Source of the DNA: CAZVEV01 sp964625865
GTDB taxonomy: Bacteria > Planctomycetota > Phycisphaerae > SM23-33
DNA: 11,188 bases
Direction of reading: 5' to 3'
Assembly (NCBI GenBank): GCA_964625865.1
Contig: CAZVEV010000201.1
Location: 1-11,188, forward strand
The number at the start of each line of letters is the position of its first letter. Position 1 is the first letter of the stretch. The notes beneath the pieces are model-generated. The model was given only the letters and a program-made list of their open reading frames with translations. It searched no databases and had not been told where the DNA came from. The translations under genes and the position numbers were made by a program. Shown piece after piece: positions 1 to 5,121 of the stretch.

Positions 1-126
1 AACGCCGCAAGACTCCGGAGGCTTGTTGCATAATCTTCTGACGGGCGGGGCTACCCTCTGTCGGGCCTACGGCCCTGAACGGCAACGACTGTTGCATATC
101 AGTGAAGTGTTACCACATGAAGAACA
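1..126. other. Leading stretch without a supported gene
   Basis: No reading frame here has a recognisable product. One plus-strand frame stays open from the window edge to about 178, but its translation resembles no family I know and it runs through the hairpin and the left arm of the inverted-repeat element. A tiny hairpin (GGGCC at 63-67, GGCCC at 71-75) and two copies of GTTGCATA (near 25 and 91) are the only structures seen, and both could be chance. Confidence 0.4.
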
Positions 127-151
127 GGGCGGCCCGCTGAGCAGGCCGCCC
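127..151 (-). terminator. GC-rich hairpin, possible terminator of the minus-strand PEP-CTERM genes
   Basis: GGGCGGCC (127-134) and GGCCGCCC (144-151) form a perfect 8-bp stem around a 9-base loop. With a 2-base bulge the stem extends by AACA (123-126) against TGTT (154-157). It lies about 110 bases beyond the stop of the SGNH hydrolase gene. Read on the minus strand it is followed by TGTTCTTC, only a weak T-rich tract. A terminator role is inferred from shape and position. It could equally serve an unseen plus-strand gene. Confidence 0.35.
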
Positions 152-173
152 CGTGTTGCGTCGGTGCTGCAGT

Positions 174-249
174 CGTAGGGCGTGCAACTGGTTTGCACGC
201 GGAACGGATAAGCATACCTCCCGCGTGCAACAAAGTTGCACGCCCTACG
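174..249. repeat. 76-bp inverted-repeat element, copy 1 of the GTAGGGCGTGCAAC family
   Basis: Two 29-base arms, 174-202 and 221-249, are reverse complements at 26 of 29 positions and enclose an 18-base loop. Each outer end reads CGTAGGGCGTGCAAC on its own strand. Each arm also contains a smaller fold, GTGCAAC against a GTTGCAC-like sequence, so a cruciform with side hairpins is possible. The loop resembles that of the copy at 4979-5067 (GGAACGGATA against GGGACGAATA), so the two share ancestry rather than a chance palindrome. It starts 13 bases past the SGNH hydrolase stop. Its role is unknown: a REP/MITE-like mobile or structural element is the likeliest reading. Confidence 0.85.
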
Positions 250-261
250 GCTGCGTTGCGG

Positions 262-1143
262 CTAGGTGCGCCTGCGGCGCAGGAGGCTTGGCAGGGCGAG
301 GGCGACCAGTGCCAAAGTGGCCGGCTCGGGGATGACCGTCTCGATCCCGTCGAACCAGGTCTGGGCCATCAGGTCGTAGCCCGGGTTGCTCGGGTGGTTG
401 ATCCCGTTGGAGAACAGCGATTGATCGATGGACGTCAGGTCGCCGGTATCGGTCAGGAAGTTGGCGTATTGGTCGACCAGCGAGACGTTCTTGCCCAAGG
501 CCTGGTAGGTCGGGACCAGCGTGTCGCGGATATACGTGTTGTAGTCGACGATCCCCTGCTGGTAGGTGTACTTGGGCATGATCTCGGCCACGATCAACTG
601 GGCGTTCGGCTTGGTGGTGACGATCGTGCTGACCAACGTGTTCAGCGTGGTGGTGTTCTGGCTGTTCGTGCCGATCTTCAGCAGGATGATGTCCGGATCG
701 TCGGACGCCAGCCAACCCACGATGTCGCCCTGCAACCCGGCGGCTGTCGTCCCGCCGTACCCGCGGTGGCCGTCCTGGCCGACGTCGCGAAGGTCCAGCG
801 GGGGGGTGTAGGTCCCGCCATGGGTCGGATCGCCGCTGATGCCGGTCCACGGCTCGGTCGACCCGCCGACGAACAGGAAGTCGTAGCCCGCGTCGGTCAG
901 CAGGGTGTACAGTTCGCTGCGATAGCCGAACTCGAACGGGTGGTTGGCCCACGAGGGGTTGTCGGTATAGCCGGTAGTGATCGAGTCGCCCAGGGGCATG
1001 ATCCGCAGCGTCTCGGCGGCGCCCAGCGAATCGGTGCATGGCGGCGCCAGAAGGCACGTGACGGCGATCAGCAGGACGGGGACTATCGCAATGGGGTCGT
1101 GTTGCAGCGATATCGCCGCACTTGCATCATGATCGTAACACAC
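262..1143 (-). CDS. PEP-CTERM-anchored SGNH/GDSL-family hydrolase
   Basis: Secreted SGNH-fold hydrolase of 293 residues, probably an esterase or carbohydrate deacetylase; the substrate cannot be read from sequence. Visible blocks are GDS (52-54, nucleophile Ser54) in IMPLGDSITTGY, GHRGYGG (126-131), GTN (158-160, oxyanion Asn160) and NHPSNPGY with His250. The residue four before that His, often Asp in relatives, is Asn246, so the enzyme may use a Ser-His dyad. Residues 19-43 form a hydrophobic export segment, though the preceding N-region is acidic rather than basic. The C-terminus (IPEPAT at 271-276, hydrophobic stretch, RRRR) is a PEP-CTERM signal, which exosortases process in known systems. 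The start is GTG, chosen because GGAG lies 7 bases upstream and no in-frame ATG precedes the GDS block. It lies 59 bases downstream of another PEP-CTERM gene on the same strand, so co-transcription is plausible. Confidence 0.88.
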   Translation of the reverse strand: MCYDHDASAAISLQHDPIAIVPVLLIAVTCLLAPPCTDSLGAAETLRIMPLGDSITTGYTDNPSWANHPFEFGYRSELYTLLTDAGYDFLFVGGSTEPWTGISGDPTHGGTYTPPLDLRDVGQDGHRGYGGTTAAGLQGDIVGWLASDDPDIILLKIGTNSQNTTTLNTLVSTIVTTKPNAQLIVAEIMPKYTYQQGIVDYNTYIRDTLVPTYQALGKNVSLVDQYANFLTDTGDLTSIDQSLFSNGINHPSNPGYDLMAQTWFDGIETVIPEPATLALVALALPSLLRRRRT

Positions 1144-1150
1144 AGGTCTT

Positions 1151-1154
1151 CTCC
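1151..1154 (-). promoter_or_regulatory. Shine-Dalgarno site fixing the GTG start of the SGNH hydrolase
   Basis: On the minus strand GGAGAAG precedes the GTG codon, with 7 bases between GGAG and the start. This supports the unusual start codon. Confidence 0.6.
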
Positions 1155-1202
1155 GCTCCGGGGGCTCAGGGGTTCGGGATCAGAACGTCTTCCAGCGTCG
1201 AC

Positions 1203-1967
1203 TCACGCGCGTCTGCGACGGCATAGCACGCCCAGTCCGCCAAGAGCCAGCAGGCCCATCGTCGCTGGCTCGGGAACGGTCTCGGACCCGAAGACGTCGA
1301 TCTCACGCATGACCACACCGCCGGCATTGTTGCTGACCGTATCGAGAATGGAGAACTTGATCGCGTCGACGCCGCTGGCCAGCACGCCCGTGTCGTCGGT
1401 TACATTGACCTTGGTGGAACCGCCCTCAGTCAAGGAGACTGTGAAAGGCTGGTAATCGACCGTCGTCAGGGCCGTGAACAGGGCATCGCCGACGTAGCTG
1501 ACGCTCACATCGTACTTCTGGTTGGGGAAGCCCGCCCCTTGCCAGGCAGCAATCGACTGGATCTCGGTAATGTCGTAGCCGTACCCTGCACCGAGGCCCA
1601 GATCAAACTCCCTGAAAGAGATGTTGTCGCCGTCCTTTGCCCACGCCGCGCCGCCGAGGGCGGAAATGCCTTCGTCATCGAAGTCGCCGCCGGGGTCGGC
1701 ATCGTTCAGCCCGTCGGGACTCGATCCATTCGCGCTCCAACTGCCGCCCGTGCCCGCCACGCCGTGCAACAGGTCGGAGTTGCTGACATCCCCGGCGAAG
1801 GTCACCTCGTCCGTGGTTGTGGAGGGGGCGTTTGGCCCGCTCAGGCCCGTCGCTGTGATGGGCGCTGCCGTCACCGTCGAAGACCATGCGAGAACAGCGA
1901 CGGCCATCGTCAGTACCGCAACGGGATGAACAGTGAATCGCTGCTTCTTCCGGGTAATATGACGCAT
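1203..1967 (-). CDS. PEP-CTERM sorting domain-containing secreted protein, beta-rich
   Basis: Protein of 254 residues with no recognised enzyme motif. It has a basic N-region (RHITRKKQR), a hydrophobic core at about 15-33 and a likely signal-peptidase cut near TAA-AP (33-36). Residues about 115-228 are beta-rich, with alternating hydrophobics, a DITEIQSIAAWQGAGF segment (132-147) and a closing REIDVFG (221-227); this pattern recalls the galactose-binding or discoidin-like jelly rolls common in planctomycete PEP-CTERM proteins, a recollection rather than a search result. The end VPEPAT (231-236), hydrophobic stretch and RRRRA is the exosortase sorting signal. The ATG has AGGAG 8 bases upstream. 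An Asp/Gly-rich stretch (85-100) might bind calcium. It is the upstream partner of the SGNH hydrolase gene. Likely surface-exposed; precise role unknown. Confidence 0.87.
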   Translation of the reverse strand: MRHITRKKQRFTVHPVAVLTMAVAVLAWSSTVTAAPITATGLSGPNAPSTTTDEVTFAGDVSNSDLLHGVAGTGGSWSANGSSPDGLNDADPGGDFDDEGISALGGAAWAKDGDNISFREFDLGLGAGYGYDITEIQSIAAWQGAGFPNQKYDVSVSYVGDALFTALTTVDYQPFTVSLTEGGSTKVNVTDDTGVLASGVDAIKFSILDTVSNNAGGVVMREIDVFGSETVPEPATMGLLALGGLGVLCRRRRA

Positions 1968-1975
1968 CTGAAGTA

Positions 1976-1980
1976 CTCCT
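1976..1980 (-). promoter_or_regulatory. Shine-Dalgarno site of the upstream PEP-CTERM gene
   Basis: AGGAG on the minus strand, 8 bases before the ATG at 1967. A strong site that fixes this start. Confidence 0.65.
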
Positions 1981-2055
1981 CATGATAGAAGAAGATGACA
2001 GTCCAAGCGAGGCCTCCACCCCTGAGATCACCTCGCCGCATTCAGGCTCTGCCGA

Positions 2056-2067
2056 CGACGATCGTCG
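2056..2067. promoter_or_regulatory. Perfect 12-base palindrome, possible operator
   Basis: CGACGATCGTCG is a perfect palindrome about 90 bases upstream of the PEP-CTERM start at 1967, immediately beside the larger hairpin at 2072-2107. A dimeric regulator could bind here. In GC-rich DNA such palindromes also arise by chance. Confidence 0.25.
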
Positions 2068-2071
2068 ACAC

Positions 2072-2107
2072 TGGCAGGAATACTACCACATCCGGGTGGT
2101 CCTGCCA
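2072..2107. repeat. Bulged hairpin in the PEP-CTERM upstream region
   Basis: TGGCAGG (2072-2078) pairs with CCTGCCA (2101-2107), and inside it ACCAC (2085-2089) pairs with GTGGT (2096-2100), giving 12 bp with a 6-base one-sided bulge and a 6-base loop. The neighbouring A-run lies on the right, so this is not a canonical terminator for either strand: read on minus, the T-run precedes the stem. It may be a 5' leader structure of the PEP-CTERM transcript. Confidence 0.45.
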
Positions 2108-2150
2108 AGAAAAAAGTTACACAAAACCCTGCCGACGCGTCTCCTTCCGA

Positions 2151-2169
2151 GCCGGCGCCCCACGCCGGC
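2151..2169 (-). terminator. GC-rich hairpin downstream of GH95, possible terminator
   Basis: GCCGGCG (2151-2157) and CGCCGGC (2163-2169) form a perfect 7-bp stem around CCCCA, about 180 bases past the GH95 stop. No T-tract follows directly on the minus strand. The terminator role is a guess from position. Confidence 0.25.
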
Positions 2170-2320
2170 CAAGGCGTCTGGCCGCCCGTACACGCCCTCG
2201 GCCGCGAAAAACGGCAGCTACCCCCACCTGCCTCGAGAAAGTCGCTTAGGCCGTGGCCAACAGCGTCTTGCAGGCATCAGGCCGCGTCTCGTGAACGGTC
2301 GAAGGTCCCCGGTCGAGGGT

Positions 2321-2353
2321 GTGGGACGCTACCAACGAGTTGCACGTCCTACG
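2321..2353. repeat. Short degenerate copy 3 of the GTAGGGCGTGCAAC repeat, overlapping the GH95 stop
   Basis: The right arm GTTGCACGTCCTACG (2339-2353) matches the family end GTTGCACGCCCTACG at 14 of 15 bases. The left side is reduced to GTGGGACG (2321-2328), which pairs with CGTCCTAC (2345-2352) allowing one G-T pair; inside it CAAC (2333-2336) pairs with GTTG (2339-2342). The TAG stop of the GH95 gene (2349-2351 on minus) is the TAG within this arm. Confidence 0.65.
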
Positions 2354-4889
2354 GCTTGTCGTCTTCCGGCTTGACCACCGTCATGTCGGCCAGCACGCGG
2401 TAGGTCTTGCCCGCTTCGGCGCGGAGGTTGTAGGTCTTCTCGCCGTAGCGGACTCTGACTTTGCGGTCCTTGCTCGCGCGGACAACGGCCTCGACGAGTT
2501 TGCCCTTGGCCCAGGTGATGTCGACTCCGAACCCGCCGCGGGCGCGGAGGCCGGTCACCTTCCCATCCGGCCAGGCCGACGGCAGGGCAGGCAGGATGTG
2601 CAGGGACTCGATCGGCTCGCTCGTCCTCTTGCCCAGCCAGGACGGCTTGCGGTGAGGCTTGAGCCATGGCGGGGTCATCGGCGGGCGGCCGGTCGGCGTC
2701 TTCGGTTTCGTCGGCCCGGTGTATCGCGACAGCGTTGACGGGCGCTGGCTCTGCAGGAGCATCTCGGTGATCCCGCTGGTGCCCCCGAAGTTGCCGTCGA
2801 TGATCATCGGCGGGCACGAATCGAGCATGTTCGGCAGCGTGCTGCGGGCCAGCAGTTCGCTCAGCAGCTTGTGCGCCCGCTCGCCGTCGTGCAGGCGGGC
2901 CCACAGGTTCACCTTCCACGCCTTGGACCACCCGGTCCCGCCATCGCCGCGGAGTTCGAGGGACTTCTTGACCGCGGCCGACAGCTTCGGCGTTGTCAGC
3001 GGCGAGATCTGCCTGCCCGGGTGCAGGCCGAACATGTGCGACAGGTGGCGGTGGCGGTCCTTGGGGTTGTCCCAGTCCTTGAACCATTCCTGGAGCTGGC
3101 CCAGGCGCCCGATCTGCATCGGAAACAGCTTCTTGCGGGCCTCGGTGAGCTTCTTGCGGAACTCCTCGTCAACCTCCAGGACTGCCGAGGCCTCGATGCA
3201 GTTGGAAAACAGGTCCCAGATGATCGCCATGTCCATCGTGGTGGCGATCGAGACCGTCGACCGCTGCCCGGCCGGCGTGCGGAAGCCGTTTTCCGGCGAG
3301 GTCGCAGGGGCCGTCACCAGGCGCCCCTCGCTGTCTTCGATGAGCCAGCCGAGGCAAAACACCGCCGCACCCTTCATCAGCGGGTACGCCGTCTTGCGCA
3401 GGTAGCTCTCGTCCAGGCCGAACGCGTAATGGTCCCACAGGTGCTGACACGTCCAGGCCCCGCCCATGGGCCAGTTGGCCCACTGCGGACTGCCCCTGTA
3501 GTCGCCCACCGCTCCCGTGTGGCGCCAGATGTCGACGTTGTGGTGCGTCAGCCAGCCGTCCAGGCCGTAGTTGATCTTCGCGGTCTTCGCCCCGGTCACG
3601 CTGCACTCTCGCATCATGCGGATCAGCGGCTCGTGACATTCGGCGAGATTGCACATCTCGGCCGGCCAGTACGACATCTGCACGTTGATGTTCATCGTGT
3701 AGTTGTCGCTCCAGGGCGGGCGGAGCTTGTCGTTCCAGATGCCCTGGAGATGGATCGGCTGAGAGCCCGGACGCGAGGCGGCGATCATGAGATAGCGTCC
3801 GTACTGGAAGTAGGTCATCGCCAGGTGCGGGTCGGCCCGCCCGTGCTTGACCTCCTCGAGGCGCTCGTCGGTGGGTTCCTTTGCGAGGGCAGCCCCGCCG
3901 AGGTCCAGCTTCACGCGGCCGAACAGCTTGGTGTAGTCGGCCGCATGGGCGGCCAGCAGGGCAGAGTAGGTCTTGCCCGCGGCGCCCGCGATGTACGCGT
4001 CCGCGATGGCCGTCGGGTCCCTGCCCTCGCGCCCGGGGCTCTTGAACGGTCCGTTGAAGCTCGTCGCCGCGGCGACCAGGACCGTCGCGCTGTCGGCGCC
4101 GGTCACACGGACGGTCTTGCCCGCCGCCTCGGTTTTCCCGCCGGTGGCGAGCACCTTGACGCTCGCCCGGAACGTCATGCCCTCGCCGGCCGGGTCATCG
4201 GCGTAGATCACGGGGTTCTTCGATGAGCGCAGATAGCTCGGGTCCACGTGTTTCGGACACTTGCCGTCCAGCGCCAGTCCGTCTTTGCCCGCGGTCTTCA
4301 GCGTGTGGGCCAGCAGGCTGTCGGCGCGGGCGGTGAAGCTGATCTTTCCCGGCTTGTCGCAGGTCAGGCGGATGACGATGACCTGGTCGGGGAAGCTCGA
4401 GAAGATCTCCCGCGTGTACGTCGCCTCGTCAACCGTGTAGCGGATGGTGACCACCGCGCGGTCGAGGTCCAGCTCGCGGTGGTAGGTCTCGGGCTTGCCC
4501 CCGTGGGCGAAGTCCAGGTAGACGTTGCCCACCGGCTGGGCCGACTGGGTGTACGGGCCCTGCATCTTCTTGGCCAGTTCGTTCGCCAGCGCGTACTTGC
4601 CCTCGAACAGCGCCTTTCGGATTGTCGGCAGGACGTCCTTTGCCCGGGGGTTGTTCCAGTCCTTGGGCCCGCCGGACCAGAGCGTGTCTTCGTTCAGCGC
4701 CAGCCGTTCCGTGCCCACCCCGCCGAAAACCATCGCCCCGAGCCTCCCGTTGCCGATCGGCAGGGCCTGGGACTGCCAGTCCTTCGCCGGCTGCGCGTAC
4801 CACAGCTTCAGCGGCGCCGCGGCGGCAGTGCAGGCGGCGGTCAGAACAGTTGCGATCAGGGCGGTCCGCGCGGTGGCGTATGGTTCCAT
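2349..4889 (-). CDS. Secreted GH95-family alpha-L-fucosidase-type glycoside hydrolase
   Basis: Glycoside hydrolase of 846 residues, the usual GH95 size. A signal peptide spans about 1-24 (cut near AAA-AP), so it acts outside the cytoplasm. The N-terminal beta domain opens with the typical LWYAQPAKDWQSQALPIGNG (29-48), followed by the helical catalytic barrel. By alignment from memory with Bifidobacterium bifidum 1,2-alpha-L-fucosidase, the catalytic set is present: Asn400 and Asn402 in TMNINVQMSYWPAE, Glu533 in TSPENGF, Asp649 in LRGDGGTGWSKAWK. GNFGGTSGITEMLLQSQ (699-715) and ESLHILPALPSAWPDGKV are also family-typical. Between them sits an unusual Pro/Thr/Lys-rich insertion at 716-759. GH95 inverts alpha-L-fucosides, and some members prefer L-galactosides, which cannot be told here. 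The ATG at 4889 is chosen over an upstream ATG (5006) because AGGAG lies 6 bases before it and the signal peptide follows at once. Divergent from the DUF4159 gene. Confidence 0.93.
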   Translation of the reverse strand: MEPYATARTALIATVLTAACTAAAAPLKLWYAQPAKDWQSQALPIGNGRLGAMVFGGVGTERLALNEDTLWSGGPKDWNNPRAKDVLPTIRKALFEGKYALANELAKKMQGPYTQSAQPVGNVYLDFAHGGKPETYHRELDLDRAVVTIRYTVDEATYTREIFSSFPDQVIVIRLTCDKPGKISFTARADSLLAHTLKTAGKDGLALDGKCPKHVDPSYLRSSKNPVIYADDPAGEGMTFRASVKVLATGGKTEAAGKTVRVTGADSATVLVAAATSFNGPFKSPGREGRDPTAIADAYIAGAAGKTYSALLAAHAADYTKLFGRVKLDLGGAALAKEPTDERLEEVKHGRADPHLAMTYFQYGRYLMIAASRPGSQPIHLQGIWNDKLRPPWSDNYTMNINVQMSYWPAEMCNLAECHEPLIRMMRECSVTGAKTAKINYGLDGWLTHHNVDIWRHTGAVGDYRGSPQWANWPMGGAWTCQHLWDHYAFGLDESYLRKTAYPLMKGAAVFCLGWLIEDSEGRLVTAPATSPENGFRTPAGQRSTVSIATTMDMAIIWDLFSNCIEASAVLEVDEEFRKKLTEARKKLFPMQIGRLGQLQEWFKDWDNPKDRHRHLSHMFGLHPGRQISPLTTPKLSAAVKKSLELRGDGGTGWSKAWKVNLWARLHDGERAHKLLSELLARSTLPNMLDSCPPMIIDGNFGGTSGITEMLLQSQRPSTLSRYTGPTKPKTPTGRPPMTPPWLKPHRKPSWLGKRTSEPIESLHILPALPSAWPDGKVTGLRARGGFGVDITWAKGKLVEAVVRASKDRKVRVRYGEKTYNLRAEAGKTYRVLADMTVVKPEDDKP

Positions 4890-4895
4890 ATCATT

Positions 4896-4900
4896 CTCCT
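4896..4900 (-). promoter_or_regulatory. Shine-Dalgarno site fixing the GH95 start
   Basis: AGGAG on the minus strand, 6 bases before the ATG at 4889. It rejects a 39-codon longer reading that would begin inside the inverted-repeat element. Confidence 0.7.
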
Positions 4901-4901
4901 G

Positions 4902-4920
4902 CAGATGATGCCCAGATGAT
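4902..4920. promoter_or_regulatory. Tandem CAGATGAT sites upstream of GH95
   Basis: CAGATGAT occurs at 4902-4909 and 4913-4920, an 11-base period of about one helical turn, immediately upstream of the GH95 ribosome site. The arrangement would suit a regulator binding two half-sites on one face of the helix. Further out, GGCGGAC (4933-4939) and GTCCGCC (4968-4974) are an inverted pair. Function is inferred only from spacing and position. Confidence 0.3.
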
Positions 4921-4978
4921 ATGTCACCCACGGGCGGACTCCAAGACCTCGCCGGTGGTAACGATCGGTCCGCCGAAA

Positions 4979-5067
4979 CGTAGGGCGTGCAACTTGCAAC
5001 TTGCAACTTGTTGCACGCGGGACGAATAGTCAGTCCTTTCCGCGTGCAACAAGTTGCACGCCCTACG
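4979..5067. repeat. 89-bp inverted-repeat element, copy 2, with a GCAACTT heptamer expansion
   Basis: The right arm (5040-5067) is 28 bases. The left arm (4979-5020) is its exact reverse complement except for 14 extra bases, two additional units of the heptamer GCAACTT, which stands three times in tandem at 4989-5009. The loop is 19 bases and related to that of copy 1. Each arm also contains GTGCAAC-TT-GTTGCAC, itself palindromic. The element lies in the spacer between the divergent GH95 and DUF4159 genes, so it could affect either promoter. Confidence 0.88.
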
Positions 5068-5085
5068 ATTTGCGCGGTTACCCGA

Positions 5086-5115
5086 TTGCATGATCGAAAC
5101 GATTCACCCTATGAT
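5086..5115 (+). promoter_or_regulatory. Possible promoter giving a leaderless DUF4159 transcript
   Basis: TATGAT (5110-5115) matches the bacterial -10 consensus at 5 of 6 positions. A weaker TTGCAT (5086-5091) lies 18 bases upstream as -35. Transcription from this -10 would begin at about 5122, the A of the ATG, and no Shine-Dalgarno sequence precedes that ATG. Together these suggest a leaderless message. Sigma-70 consensus rules are applied here by analogy. Confidence 0.4.
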
Positions 5116-5121
5116 AAGCCC

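Larger units (their letters stand above)
1968..2348. other. 381-bp intergenic spacer rich in hairpins
   Basis: Between the GH95 stop and the PEP-CTERM start no reading frame is convincing on either strand. It should hold the 3' end of the GH95 transcript and the promoter of the PEP-CTERM pair. From right to left it contains a degenerate inverted-repeat element, a GCCGGCG hairpin, an A-rich patch (AAGAAAAAAG, about 2107-2117), a larger bulged hairpin and a 12-base palindrome. No clear -35/-10 pair was found for the minus strand. Confidence 0.5.

Noticed and set aside
193..1455. Long plus-strand open frame across the two PEP-CTERM genes
   Set aside because: It overlaps both genes antisense, its translation is Arg/Val/Gly-rich with no family pattern, and long antisense frames are expected in GC-rich coding DNA.
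2072..2117. Hairpin plus A-run as an intrinsic terminator
   Set aside because: On the plus strand the stem is followed by A, not T, and on the minus strand the T-run comes before the stem, so neither orientation fits.
2871..4226. Long plus-strand open frame antisense to GH95
   Set aside because: The minus strand carries complete GH95 motifs; this frame has only low-complexity Arg/Val/Gln-rich sequence.
4989..5009. Three tandem heptamers as a possible CRISPR fragment
   Set aside because: Repeat units are 7 bases with no spacers; they are better explained as slippage within the palindromic arm.
4987..5121. Longer N-terminus for the DUF4159 protein
   Set aside because: The extra residues would be encoded by the inverted-repeat element and would hide the clear signal peptide that begins at 5122.
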